Origin: Guadua angustifolia
Taxonomy: Eukaryota; Streptophyta; Magnoliopsida; Poales; Poaceae
Length of the DNA stretch: 64,000 bases
Direction of reading: 5' to 3'
NCBI GenBank assembly: GCA_036346375.1
Contig: CM070510.1
Coordinates: 64,700,376 to 64,764,375, forward strand
A program made the position numbers and the translations under genes. The notes under the pieces were generated by a model. It saw only the letters and a list, made by a program, of their open reading frames with translations, was not told the origin of the DNA and did not search any database. How positions within the stretch are numbered: position 1 is the first letter of the stretch; each line of letters starts with the position of its first letter. Below, piece after piece: positions 1-11,059 of this stretch.

Positions 1-801
1 GGTAAATAATCGCTAGAGATAGACATGCTATTATTAGATGAATTGCATGAAGTAGAATTGGAATTTAAGCATGGCGATTCATCTACTGAATCACATTGGA
101 TGGCAACATCCACTCTAGACTTAATGGTTTCCTTGTGAAGGAGAAGTTCATGATTTTCTTTTAAATCATTGTAAGAATTTTGAAGTGAGGTATGTTCCTT
201 CGTCAAATTTTTGAATTTCTTCTTCTCCTTCCCAAGATGCTTAGTTAGCTCCTCTAGCATATATACAAGTTCATCATAGGAGAGCTCATCATCATCATCG
301 TCACTTACCTCATTCTTACCTTTCGCCATGAAGCAACGGATTTGTGATGGAAGTGAATCTTCATCGTCACTTGAGGCGGAGGTTGAGGTCGATGGAGATC
401 TTGGTTCTTCATCGCTTGAGCTTGAGGTGGAGCTTGTGGTTTCATCTCCCGACATCTCTTCCTTAATGCAATCCTCAATTGAAGACGTGGATGGTTCAAA
501 TAGTTCTTGAAGCTTTATCCACATCTCATGAGCGCTCTTGAGTTCGCATATGCTATCAAAAATTTCATCGCTCACAACCCAAAATAATATGTTAGTAGCT
601 TGGCGTCGAGATGTAGGCATTTCGTCTCTCCTTGATTGGATCAACTTCGTTCAATGGAGACGAAAAGCCAACATCTACAATCCACCATATTTGGGGGCTC
701 ATGGATTTAAAATAAGAAATCATACTTAATTTCCAATGAGCATAATTTAAGCCATCTAGCACAGGTAGATAATGTGATTCCTCTAATCCTCTAGTCGACA
801 T
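1..801 (-). pseudogene. Copia (SIRE-type) gag fragment, runs off the window edge
   Basis: Read on the minus strand from 801 downward, this begins with a UBN2-type gag N-terminus (Asp-Gly-x-Asn-Tyr-x-x-Trp core, as in Copia gag) just 3' of a primer-binding site. The frame then breaks near 592, and from about 550 down to base 1 a second open stretch encodes an acidic Ser/Glu/Asp-rich segment and a Lys/Glu coiled-coil-like segment typical of the C-terminal half of SIRE gag. The middle of UBN2 and the CCHC knuckle are not present between the two, so I infer an internal deletion. Gag would package the element's RNA in cytoplasmic particles. The rest of the element lies outside the window to the left. 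Confidence 0.8.
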
Positions 802-845
802 CCTTTACTCTCTAGACGGTTAAGTCTAATAAAATGAGAGACCTT

Positions 846-857
846 GCTCTGATACCA
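846..857 (-). other. Primer-binding site (initiator tRNA-Met type)
   Basis: On the minus strand TGGTATCAGAGC follows the LTR end by two bases, the standard plant retrotransposon site complementary to the 3' end of tRNA-iMet. It fixes the element's orientation as minus. Confidence 0.9.
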
Positions 858-859
858 AT

Positions 860-3480
860 TGAAAGGGCAGGGGATGTCGCCTAGAGGGGGTGAATAGGCG
901 AATTATAAATTTAAACTAAATTGCAATGAATCTGAGAACCTTGAATGTCCGAATAATACTCGGACTGTCAGAATAGTTCGGATAGTCCGAGATTGTATTC
1001 GGATATTCAACTGATTCGGATAATCCGAAAATCTATTCGGATATTCCGAATGTTCGAGCACACACTCGCAAATCTAGATCTAGGCTATTTGGGGAATATT
1101 AAACACACCAAATTAAATTAGTTAGCCTAGAATACTTGAGGCAAATAAATATCTGGCGAAAACTCACTAGAAAAGTAGATCGGGCAATTTCAAGATTCAA
1201 AATCAAATATTAAAGCAAGAGTAAGAATCAAACTTGGAGCGAAGATTTTTCACCGAAGTTCGGATCCTTGAGGATCCTCGTCTCCGTTGAGGCGGCTCGG
1301 TCACACTTGAGCCGGGTCTCTTTCAACTCTTTTCCTCCGGTGTTGCACTTGCACTCGCCGGGCGGTGGTCACACAAGACACGGGGTCTCTTTCAACCCGC
1401 TAGCCGCCGGTGTTGCACCTTGCACTCATGGCTTCACTTCTTGATTCCTTCCTTGCGGGCGGAATCGAACCTTCACAAACTTCCTCGGCCAACCACACGA
1501 AGAACCGGTGGCTCGTGGGTGACCTCCTAGCCGTCTAGGAGTCCTCAACCTCCAAGAGTAACAAATACTCTCGAAGAACTCACAAAGAGATGCCTCAAGT
1601 GCTCAACACACTAATCTCACCCAATCTCTCACCCAAACCCTTCTCTCAAAGGGATCACTAAGATCTAAGGGTAGAGGGCTTTGTGGGGCTCAAGATCACC
1701 AAGAACACTCCCAACAACTCACCAAAACATCCCCCACTCTTGTCTAACGGCTACCCATAAAGGGTGGGCTTTTATAGCCAACTCAAAAAACTAGCCGTTT
1801 GAACTCAATCCCGAGTCACTTCGGACAGTCCGAACAGAGACAGATACAGGCACTGAGCCACATGATTCGGACATTCCGAACACTCCTTCGGACACTCCGA
1901 ACACACAGTCCGGACACTCCGAACCTTCATTCGGACATTCCGAACATATCAGCACACGCCCAACCGAGAGGGTCAGCTCGGATACTCCGAACTCCAGTTC
2001 GGACATTCCGAACATGCCACCAAGGCAAACCCAAAAGGGCACAACTTTTGCTCCCGGACTCGGAACTTAACAAAGCTGGACTCTTTGGAAAGCTAGCCAC
2101 TAAGGCTACTCAACCAACACGGTCTCACTACTCAAATCACATGAGATAAGAGCTGGACTCACAAAGAATCCATAGAGACCGCAAACTGGCTCTCCAACTT
2201 ACACCAACTCTTTTCCTCACCCCAACCAACCTACACTTAGGCACTCATGGGTGACTTGGGAAACTCTCACAACCTTAGACAACTTGAGCACTCGAGACTT
2301 GTCTAAGTTCATTCAACGACAAACATCCTCTTAATAGTACGGCAATCCTTAGACTCAAATTCAAACGAGAAATCTAAGTCTTACATTCAATCCGCATGCC
2401 GTCTTCTCCGTGGATGCAATGTGCATGATGTCTTTTACCAAATGATTGATGACGTCTTCGCCTTGTCCAACTTGACTCGATTCACCTCATGAGACTCTCG
2501 TCCTATCAACCTTGACTTGATCATCCTCTCGACGATCTCCACGCCAAGTCGATCTTGACTTAGTCCTCAACTCTTGGTGACACTGCCGTCTTGTTGACCT
2601 CGACTTAACGATCATCCTTCACGATACCTTGGTCATCATACACACACGGGACCTAATTCTTCCCAAACCACTCATGAAAGACATTAGTCCCAAAAGCTCA
2701 GTAGATGTGAATAAATTGATATTTTTGAGCAATTAAGTACCACAAGTGTTTCATATAAAGAGGCATAATATAACTGGAAACACTTGACATAAGAAATGTT
2801 CTCTACTAAGTGCATCATGATGAATATGTAATTGATCTATATGCACTAGAGAGATAATTGCCAATATGATGAGTCAATTAAATCATGGCAAGGATCACAG
2901 TCTTTATTTAAATGAAGCACATGATAGAATATACACGAATTGTACATGTGCAAATAATACTTGGAACAAGAGTAAATATGTGATCCAACTCTAGATTAAA
3001 CTCCACTAGGAGAGGTGCATGAAAAGATACACAACCAAAACATGCATGCACCAAGTCAATTTATAGCAATGTGAAGTTTAACTCTAGTTGTTACATGCAT
3101 ACTAAAAGCAAAGCACATAATGAACTCAAATGAATATATATGCACAAATAAATATGACATGAACCAATGTGCATATATATAATCAACATGCTATTTGGAG
3201 TTCACTATGCATTTGCACAAAAGGAATGCAATAACAAATATAAAAGAGATACCAAAATTGCATACCTTAATTTTGCTTAACCATTCCACTTGATTTTCCT
3301 CTAAATATATGAGACTAATACTCAACTTAGCAATAAACATGTTAGTCTCATAGCAATATAATCATATTAGAGGTTTGCCATTTGTTAAGCACTAAGTTAA
3401 GCATTTACACAATTATATAGATTGTCATTATATGTGTTTGTCATTAATCACCAAAATAACATAAGCTAGATGCACTTTCA
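860..3480 (-). repeat. Long LTR (2621 bp) of a SIRE/Maximus-type Copia element
   Basis: On the minus strand it starts TGAAAGTGCATCTAG at 3480 and ends CCCTTTCA at 860, immediately before the primer-binding site. Near its end it has the CCCCCTCTAGGCGAC block shared with the other two SIRE-type LTRs here, and at 2327-2343 the conserved GCCGTACTATTAAGAGG box. Between about 950 and 2015 it holds about ten variants of the palindrome TTCGGANNNTCCGAA. On its other side (3481 onward) sits a polypurine tract, so it is bounded by internal sequence on both sides and is neither a solo LTR nor an ordinary element end. Element unit boundaries and TSD cannot be seen. Confidence 0.85.
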
Positions 3481-3655
3481 ATCTCCCCTTTTGGTGATTT
3501 ATGACAAACCTTTTATCAATGCTCAATGACAATATTAAGATATTTAGCATTAAAACAAACATGAATAAACAATAAGAGACCATACTTACAAAATATCCCT
3601 TTTGTCGATCGATTAGGGACAATTGATAAATCCATAAATTCTCCCCTTTGTCATT
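3481..3655 (-). mobile_element. 3' internal tail and polypurine tract of a Copia element
   Basis: On the minus strand CCAAAAGGGGAGAT abuts the LTR start at 3480: a polypurine tract used for plus-strand priming. The AT-rich sequence with repeated motifs about non-overlapping NNTGTCATTAATC around it is typical of the untranslated 3' end of SIRE elements. It is cut off near 3655 by a LINE fragment. Confidence 0.75.
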
Positions 3656-4409
3656 AATCCCAAAAAAAGGACTGGCGTTGGACGCGGATGGACAATACAC
3701 AGCGCGAGATACCTCATCAATTCCACTTGTCTTGCAAGATGAAGATGAGCCCATATGGAAAGCGACAGCCGAACCTAAATGTCGTTTCTTCGCTTGGACA
3801 TTGCTTCACAACAAAATCCTAACGGCAGATAACATGCTCAGGAAAGGGTGGCCATGCAATGCAATCTGTTGCCTTTGCAACGGACAACAGGAAACTCCAA
3901 GTCATATCTGTAAAGACTGCCCCTTCACTGCTCAAGTGTGGAGCCACCTCTCTAGTTGGGGGAATTTCGCTCATGGTAACAACTTGAGCTCAGATGGTTC
4001 GGTGTATAAGTGGTGGAGAAGACTTCGAACCCAATTCGACAAAGATAGAAGAAGAGATTTAGACGGTCTCTAATTTATACGGTGGAACACTCGTGACTTG
4101 AAAGAAACCGGCGCATTTTCCAAGGTTTGGATACTTCGCCACAGCAAGTGGCCAACATGATCAAGGACGCGGTGTTGTCCCATGCCTACGCCCTCTCATG
4201 GCAAAAGGCGGCTTAGTTTCCTTTCCGTTATTTAAATTTTCTCTTTTTTGGGTTGTCTCGAGTGGTCTGTTTCTGTAATAGTCGTTAGCGGTGTCTTCTT
4301 GTAAGGTTTTTTCACGGGTCCGGTTTTTTCCTTAAAAAACAGGACCCAACATCCTTTTCTTGCTATTAATATTATATGCAGCGACTTCTCGTGCTGCTCT
4401 TTCTAAAAA
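3656..4409 (+). mobile_element. 5'-truncated LINE 3' end with zf-RVT domain
   Basis: An open stretch (about 3660-4073) encodes the C-terminal reverse-transcriptase zinc-binding region of L1-type plant LINEs: a Trp-Lys-Ala core, then a Cys-x2-Cys followed by His and Cys residues, and a Val-Trp-x-His end. About 340 bp of untranslated sequence follows, ending in A8 at 4403-4410. The element has lost everything upstream and joins Copia sequence at about 3656. No convincing TSD was found. Confidence 0.75.
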
Positions 4410-4435
4410 AAATTTTGTGAAATTTATAATTTTAG

Positions 4436-4662
4436 GCCTTATTTGGCAGAGCTCCAGATTCCAGCTCTACCTCAGATCTAAAGCTTGTAGGTTAAAATAA
4501 AATGAATTAAGTTTATATTTTTAGTCTAAAATGTAAACAAAATGACCCACCTAACACTCTCAATATACCCACAGTTTCAGCTCCATAAATTTATGAATTT
4601 AGAATATTCCACTTCACCAACTTCATAAATTTTAATGAAGCTGGAGCTTTACCAAACACCTC
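4436..4662. mobile_element. hAT-like MITE (227 bp)
   Basis: The ends form imperfect inverted repeats (14 of 20 positions): GCCTTATTTGGCAGAGCTCC at the left against the reverse complement of the right end, GAGGTGTTTGGTAAAGCTCC. TTTAG occurs directly outside both ends (4431-4435 and 4663-4667). The interior is AT-rich without coding potential. A related copy is at 9428-9653. The superfamily call rests on the TTTGGTA-type end and is an inference. Confidence 0.65.
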
Positions 4663-4894
4663 TTTAGTCCAAACAGCCAGGGACTCACTCGCCGTCCAAA
4701 AAACAAAGAAATGATTGCGCGAATCCCCATACATGGACTGTGAAACCTAACAAGAAAATAGAACAATTAAGCACCAATTAATCGCCTATACATTGTCGTA
4801 GAAGAATAGTTATGTCTCATACGCATGTAATGAGTACTCCGTATTGACCAGCTACTTACTTCCCAACCAATCTGAATGCTGTTCAAGCTGGATA

Positions 4895-5274
4895 TTGCAC
4901 CATGCCACCATCTCCTGCATCGACCATCCGAAAGGAGGCCAAGCTGAGCTGTTCAGGACCCAGCGAGAAGCCATAGACGTCCATTCATCCATTGTCGCGA
5001 CGAACCCGTAGTAACCGTCTGGTTCTTAGACAAATACAGGCGAACACAGTATAAAACTCACATAAGTCACCGGGGCATCGGACTGATCATCATCAGCTGG
5101 TGGTGAAACATGATCCATCGATCGTTGGATCGAGTACGATTCGCTCACGGATGGCTTTGGATCTACTTGATTTTTCCAGTGGGTACGTAGAACCGGCCTC
5201 CATTGGTTGGTACCAGCAGGGGAGAAAAACAGCAGGCACAGAGCAACGGCGACGAGCATAATTCTTCTATTCAT
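4895..5274 (-). pseudogene. Neprosin (DUF239)-like gene remnant
   Basis: A minus-strand ATG at 5274 opens a frame with a basic N-terminus and hydrophobic stretch like a signal peptide, ending at a consensus donor (GTGAGT at 5061-5056). Downstream at about 5018-4895 the minus strand encodes Gly-Tyr-Tyr-Gly-x-x-Ala-Thr-Met-Asp and, after a five-base insertion resembling a short duplication (ATGGATGAATGGA), Val-Tyr-Gly-Phe-Ser-Leu; this matches the start of the neprosin/DUF239 domain of plant secreted glutamic peptidase-like proteins. The domain then ends at a stop within about 30 codons, and the first visible acceptor does not give the domain frame. It looks like a broken, truncated copy. Family assignment is from the short YYG...VYGF signature only. 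Confidence 0.4.
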
Positions 5275-5445
5275 CAGCAAAGTATGAATGGAAGATTACG
5301 ATATAAAACGGTGACAAGAGATGCAGAACAGCCAGACCAGGGCAAAGCAAAACTTATCATATAATGGAACTTTGATGAGATACCAAGCATTAATTTGAGA
5401 GATATCATGCATGCATGGTTTGCTATGGATGGAGGCAATGGCAAC

Positions 5446-6006
5446 AGCAACGGCGGCGTCAGATTATATATCAAATCGATTTGCTTGCTGAATGTTGGAA
5501 ATCCACTTGGTGAATTTATCTATCAAATCGATCTGCACCCGATATAAGAATTAGGAAATGTACAGCTTGCCGTTTGGCTGGAAATCTACTTGGTGAAATC
5601 TTTATTACTTCTAATTAGGAGTTGGTGGCAGTTGTCCGTTTTCTCCAGTATATATGATCCGTTAGATTTAGCACGAACGGTTGAGATGGAAAAGGATTTC
5701 TACTTGACTACTTCTAATTTGTATACTTTGATGAATTGATTTAATCATTCAACCATTATATATTCATAGTGAACAATATCATTCAGACAGGGTTAACACT
5801 CTTTGCAAATAAATTTTTTATCGTAAACTTAGTTTCTGTTACAACGCATGGACACATAACTAGTTATATATCAAATCGATCTGCACCCAAGATAAGAATT
5901 AGGAAATGTACTGCACAAGAAAGATCTACAGCTTGAAGGCATCAATCCCAAAAATAAATTACTTTCTGCAATTTTCCTCTTTTGAGGCTATATATAGCTT
6001 TCTACT
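5446..6006 (+). repeat. Direct repeat copy A (561 bp)
   Basis: This is nearly the same sequence as 7921-8409, running from AGCAACGGCGGCG to AGCTTTCTACT. Copy A carries about 70 bp more near 5820-5900, including a partial repeat of its own start (ATATCAAATCGATCTGCACCC). Neither copy has coding potential. The 1.9 kb between the copies is retroelement-derived and GC-rich chimeric DNA. Confidence 0.85.
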
Positions 6007-6450
6007 GCAATCATCATTGTTTAATTCTTATGAAGACACATGTACCCAATTGATTTCCGGGTATTCTTTTTGGTACTTGAAATCTCCCCCTAATGTCGGG
6101 AAATGATCCTCATTAAATATACAATCAACGTGTCGGGCCGTGAATAAATCCCCAGTTAGGGGCTCAAGGTATTTAACAATTGACGGAGATTGATACCCCA
6201 CATAGATCCCCAATTTCCTGTGTGGGCCCATAGAGGTACGCTTGGGCGGTGAGATCGGTACGTATATACCGCAAATTTTTGCAGATGGGAAATATTTGGT
6301 ATATTTCCACGTACTAATTGCAGCGGGGAAGCTGTATGATATGCAGTTGGTCGCAATTGAATTAAATCAGCAGCGTGTAAGACCGCATGACCCTAACATG
6401 AAATTGGTAAGTTGCAATTTTGTAATAAGGGTCGTGCAATCCACTTGATT
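6007..6450 (-). pseudogene. Copia pol fragment (integrase C-terminal region)
   Basis: The minus strand encodes, across one frameshift near 6230, the region after the Copia integrase core: a histidine-rich linker, then Gly-Pro-x-x-Lys-Leu-Gly-Ile-Tyr-Val-Gly-Tyr-x-Ser-Pro-Ser, a motif typical of Copia pol between integrase and reverse transcriptase, then a Thr-Ala-Arg-x-x-Asp-Cys-x-Phe segment. The fragment starts abruptly at the end of direct repeat A. Reverse transcriptase and RNase H are absent. Confidence 0.75.
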
Positions 6451-6679
6451 CTCTTTATAAGAGATTCTTATTTCGTAGTGGTTTTATTGCGAATTTATGA
6501 CTGAAATATAAATAAAAAGAAAAATAAAATGGCCTGTAGGCCAAAAACCACCGAAGTGGCCCATCGGTCACAGGCCTATGCGGGCGGGCCTTGGCAATAC
6601 AAGCTAGCCATTTTGGGTCAGGTCGGGCACGTAAATTGCTTATTTGCCGAGGTCGGCCGAGCATATCGTGCACAATAAA

Positions 6680-7600
6680 ATGAATCGGCTGAGCAAGCGT
6701 TAGGGTTAGGGATCCCTTTCACCGCCCCTGCCTTTGGCCATTACAGCCTCCATTGAACCGCCGCCTGTGGTCGTCCCGCATCAAGCGCAGCCTCACCTCC
6801 ACCCGATCGCCAGCGCAATGATCGATGCCATCGTCGCCGGCGCGCACCACCTACGCATCGCTGCGCCGCCCGCCCTGCCGCTCCCTCAGATTGGGGAATA
6901 CTCCCCCTCATCGGGGGAGATGAAGCCGCCATCGCCATTGAAGGTCTCGGCGCTCGGGAGGGCAAGGGCCGCCGGATTCCACGAGCCCGGGAGGAATCCG
7001 GGTCGCCGGTGTGCCGCCGTTGAAGCCGTGCGACAGAGGAGGAAGCCACGCGGAGGGGGCGGGAGCGGAGCCGGCTCTGGAGAAGCCGGAATTGGGGATG
7101 GAAGCCCCACATCCCCTGCGTTGACATAGTATGGCGGCGCACCACGGCGAGCAGCGAGTGTGCCTGTCTGGTTGATGAGAACGCCGATGCCAGGAGCTTC
7201 AACCGCGCTGCCTTCCTCTGGCACCGAGGTCTCATCTGGGGCGAGGCCGTAGCGGTTCCCAAAGATGTGCGGTGTCGCCGTCCATCCATGGATGGGGCAC
7301 CAGTTTGGCGCGTCCGCCGTCGGGGTCACTGGACGAGGCGCGTCTCCGGCCACTGTTCTATGGGGCGCGGCGTTGCTTGACTGCCGTGCTTAGGCGGCGA
7401 TGGATCGGTGGCCGCGAGACCAGCGTCGAAGACGTAAGCGCCCACTAGAGCCACGCCGTGACAACGAAGACCTTGAACGCGGCATCCAATGGCGACGGAT
7501 TGGGCGATGGCGTGCTCCACCAACACGGCGAACGGCGTGGAAAAACACATGCAGAGTGCAGAAAGATAAGTTCATCCTTGCCATTGTTACTTACCGTGGA
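6680..7600. other. GC-rich block of unknown origin inside the chimeric insert
   Basis: About 0.9 kb of GC-rich sequence opens long frames on both strands, none recognisable and none with a conserved motif. It lies between a Copia pol fragment and an LTR-like segment, where gag would be expected but is not seen. It may be a captured host gene fragment, including an untranslated leader (GTTAGGGTTAGGGATCCC near 6698). I cannot assign a function. Confidence 0.35.
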
Positions 7601-7664
7601 TGAACTGGAATTGGGAAACGTTTGTGTCTGTCTGTTAGTGTTCTTCCGGTGCCCAATTAGTTAG

Positions 7665-7918
7665 AGCGTGCATGATATCGTGTTTGAAGTTAATGAAAAC
7701 AATAATCGAATGAATGGAATGAACTCATATTTGCATTGATCAGTGAATGTATTTATACATGGGGAAGGGATGCTATGAATGGTTGCCTAATCCAAAGAAG
7801 CAACTGTCATACACCCATTTGCCAAAGGACACACCCTTTGATGATTAGATTAACTACCTAATTCTAGACTTGATGAGATCACTTTAACTGCCTAATCTAT
7901 AGATATTAGTTCATAACA
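7665..7918 (-). repeat. LTR-like segment (about 250 bp)
   Basis: On the minus strand it begins TGTTATGAACT at 7918 and contains a TATA-like box (TATAAATAC near 7756) followed by sequence typical of a transcribed R region. Its position upstream of the minus-strand pol fragment at 6007-6450 fits a 5' LTR. The inner end is not clear and no canonical primer-binding site was found. It directly abuts direct repeat copy B. Confidence 0.5.
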
Positions 7919-7920
7919 AT

Positions 7921-8409
7921 AGCAACGGCGGCGTCAGATTATATATCAAATCGATCTGCTTGCTGAATGCTGGAAATCCACTTGGTGAATTTATATATCA
8001 AATCGATCTGCACCCGAGATAAGAATTAGGAAATGTACAGCTTGCCGTTTGGCTGGAAATCCACTTGGTATAAAATCTCAACTACTTCTAATTAGGAGTT
8101 AGTGGCGGTCGTCCATTCTCTCCGGTGTACATGATCCGTTGGATTTAGTATGAATGGCTGAGATAGAAAAGGATTTCTACCTTAACTACTTCTAATTTGT
8201 ATACTTTAATGAATTGATTTAATCATTTAACCATTACATATTCAGAGTGAACAATATCATTTAGATAGAATTAACGCTCTTTGCAAACAAAGAGATAAGA
8301 ATTAGGAAATGTACTGCAAAAGAAAGATCAACAGCTTGAAGGCATCAATCCCAAAAATAAATTACTTTCTGCAATTTTCCTCTTTTGAGGCTATATATAG
8401 CTTTCTACT
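7921..8409 (+). repeat. Direct repeat copy B (489 bp)
   Basis: Second copy of the sequence at 5446-6006, same orientation, lacking the ~70 bp internal segment. It starts two bases after the LTR-like end. Sequence downstream (8410-8813) holds no gene I can recognise. Confidence 0.85.
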
Positions 8410-8813
8410 ACGACTAGCGAACAAAAAGAGGGGTACCAAATCGTTGTGAAATATGTACTCAGCTAACACGTAGTGACCGTGGCCATGGACACAGAATCTA
8501 ATTGATACAAAACAATTAACCGAGCAAGGTCGATCATAGCTAACCTGTCCGTTACTACTAGTACTAGTATAATGTTCATTGAGATGTTTTGCATTTGGTC
8601 CTTGGTTAGCTCGTACTTTGGTTGTGTCAGCGTGGTCTTCACTTGTTTGTGTTACTTTCGTGCACACCGGTCAAAAACACTTTCGTTTTAAAAACTCTCA
8701 AATTGGTTTACGATAAAAAAAAAACTTAGGAAATTTTTGAAAAAGAGAACTTTTTGAGTTTAAACGGAGTGGAATGGGGGAGAAAAAGAGGATAAAATGG
8801 ATGTAGCTAAATA

Positions 8814-9134
8814 GAGCTCTTTTACAATACACAAGAATGAATATGGGCCGTCCATTTCTTTAGATCCAAAGGTTGAGATTAGATTAGATTTGACTATACT
8901 ACCATGTGTAGTATGGGTAGTATAATCCGTGGAGGGGTATAATGGTAAATAATTTTCTAAGTCAGCACCCAACCCTGTGTCTTGTGGAGAGGTATAATGG
9001 TAATTGAGCAAAATGGCATTCAGCACCGCCCCGATCCCAAGTCAAAAGACCAGAATGCCCTCGACAAATCAACGGTCAGATTTAATTTCTACTACCGCTA
9101 TATACTACCATGGTAGTGCATAGTAAAAATCCTC
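8814..9134. mobile_element. Mutator-type MITE (321 bp)
   Basis: An exact 8-bp direct repeat GCTAAATA flanks it (8806-8813 and 9135-9142). The left end GAGCTCTTTTACAATACAC and the reverse complement of the right end GAGGATTTTTACTATGCAC form an imperfect inverted repeat. There is no coding capacity. TSD length and the GAG terminus suit a Mutator-like non-autonomous element. It lies about 760 bp upstream of the MPH2-like start codon. Confidence 0.7.
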
Positions 9135-9427
9135 GCTAAATATGGCTACGAAAAAGTCTTCGAGGAGGATAGAAGTGGAAGAATATAAACGAGCTGGCCT
9201 CTCCGCGTATCGAAAGCTAGCCGATTAATGTGCAAGCAATGCTTCGATGATTTCTCTTTTAATACAAGTTGCACGAAATATTAAAGCAGGTGAAGGGATA
9301 AGTAATCACCGTCTATCTTTTATACTTTAATATTTATACAACTGTAAAAAAAAGAAAAGAAAAGCATATAAGCACCTCTATTAAGGTGCAAGTGGCAAAC
9401 ACACGTATCTACATACGTAGATAAAGG

Positions 9428-9653
9428 GTGTGTTTGGTAGAACTTTAACTCTACCACATCTGTGGATCTGATAGAGCTGGGTATTTCTAACTCTATCGGA
9501 TCCACGAAGCTGGAGCTGTGAGTACATTAAAAGTATTTAGATGGATTATCTTGTTTGTATTTTAGACAAAAATATATTTTTTTATTTTATTTTAATTTAT
9601 AAATTTTATATATCAGATAAAAGTTAGAATCTAAATCTTTACTAAAACAGATC
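9428..9653. mobile_element. hAT-like MITE, degraded
   Basis: The left end GGGTGTGTTTGGTAGAAC resembles the reverse complement of the right end (GGATCTGTTTTAGTAAAG) and the ends of the MITE at 4436-4662. The interior is AT-rich. The TSD is not clear, so the boundaries are approximate. It sits about 250 bp upstream of the next gene's start codon. Confidence 0.5.
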
Positions 9654-9898
9654 CAAAGTGTCTTGGTCTGGTGCCCGTACTGACTCGACTCAACTCGTGC
9701 TAACTTGTTTGTGGCTGGGACGCACGCAGCAGGATTCTGAGGATAAGGCGGTGCATCGATCGATCGGACCAGCCGCGCATGCTTCGTACGTTTTGTCCAC
9801 AGCACTACACCACCTTGCTTTGCTCTGCTTTTCTCCTCCCGCTGCTGCGTCCCGAGCGAGGAGGAAACAAGAAATCTCTCTCTCAGATCGATCGTGCA

Positions 9899-11059
9899 AT
9901 GGTGGCCATCGTTACCGAAGCATGGGCGCTTGCCGGATGCGCTGCGGCGTCCAAGGCGGCGGCTCAGGAGGCGCCGGTGCAGCGTTCTCTTCCTTCAGCC
10001 AAGGCCAAGAAAGCCGTATCATTCAGAGGCGGCGTCAGCAGCAAATGCTGCCAAGATCGGCGTGAGGTCGTCGTCGGGAGGCGGAGCGGCCTGGCCTCGT
10101 GCCTGCTCGCCGCCGTCGCCGCTTCCTTCTCCCCCGCTGCCGCCCGGGCAGCCATCCTGGAGGCGGACGACGACGTCGAGCTGCTGGAGCGCGTCAAGGA
10201 GGACAGGAAGAAGCGGCTCCAGAAGCAGGGGATCATCAGCTCCTCAGGCACTGAGACAGGTCAGTTTGTTAGACTACCTAGTTCATGCAGTGTGTCTTCT
10301 CAATAATTAATCTCTGATGCTTTGCATATGAAAGTAGTAACAATAATACTGTAGCTTGATAATTACAATTTACAAAACCACAGGATATTTACAGGACCTC
10401 ATCTACAAGCTGAGCAAGGTAGGGCAGGCCATCGACAAGAATGATCTCCCTGCTGCAAGCAATGTCCTGGGCCAGAACTCTGATGCTCAGTGGGTGCAGA
10501 ACATCAATGCCGCTTTCTCCAAGGTTAGCCGGCCGCAGATAACAAGATTCTATTTCCTCTCCATCCTGGTTAATTTGATTCTCTTTTACACGGAGACTTT
10601 GATTTCCTTCTCTAGTACATTTTTCATCTGTTTCAGTCTCTGCATATATAACAGTTTAGCTCTAGCCCCGAGGAGAAGAATGCGGTTGATAGCTTCAACT
10701 CATCGCTGGCCTCGTTGTTTACATCAGGTGCATACAAATGCGCTTGTTTTCTCTTCTCTGTGTCTAGACTCGAATGAGTTGTTGGCTAGAGAGCCCCCCC
10801 CCCCCCCACACACAAAAAAAAGAAGCATAAGAATAAAACCCTAGACTTCTGTCTCATAGCTAGTTCCAAACTTCCGATTTGATCTCAGTTATCCATTTCT
10901 TATGCCGATCTGAATCTGAAACACTTCACATATCATCCTTTTGTTGCAGTGAACAAGCGTGATGTTGAGTCCTCCAAATCTGATTTTGTGTCGTCCGCGA
11001 CAGCGTTAGAGAAATGGATTGCGTTGGCCGGGTTGGGTGGCCAACTCAAAGGCTTTTGA
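9899..11059 (+). CDS. MPH2: Thylakoid lumenal 16.5 kDa protein (MPH2-like), 4 exons
   Basis: Exons 9899-10259, 10384-10523, 10655-10727 and 10950-11059, all with GT-AG introns, give 684 nt and 227 aa. Residues 1-84 form a bipartite targeting sequence: a Ser/Ala/Lys-rich chloroplast transit part, then twin arginines at 61-62, a hydrophobic core and an Ala-Arg-Ala cleavage site at 82-84, i.e. a Tat-type lumenal signal. The mature part (about 143 aa) is helical and ends in Lys-Gly-Phe, matching the family of Arabidopsis At4g02530 (MPH2), a lumen protein linked in the literature to photosystem II maintenance under high or fluctuating light. An in-frame upstream ATG exists at 9779, but the chosen start gives the normal transit peptide. 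A C14 run followed by CA repeats (10794-10812) lies in the third intron. Identity is from recalled family features; no alignment was run. Confidence 0.88.

Noticed and set aside
1799..2149. Frames on both strands in the minus-strand LTR
   Set aside because: They follow the palindrome array (repeated Ser-Glu-Cys-Pro type translations) and are not genes.
6734..7353. Frames of 131-182 codons in the GC-rich block
   Set aside because: They overlap on opposite strands, show no known domain and lie in a chimeric retroelement-derived insert; recorded only as a GC-rich block.
8362..8667. 101-codon minus-strand frame beside direct repeat B
   Set aside because: No domain, no splice or promoter context, and it partly covers the repeat.
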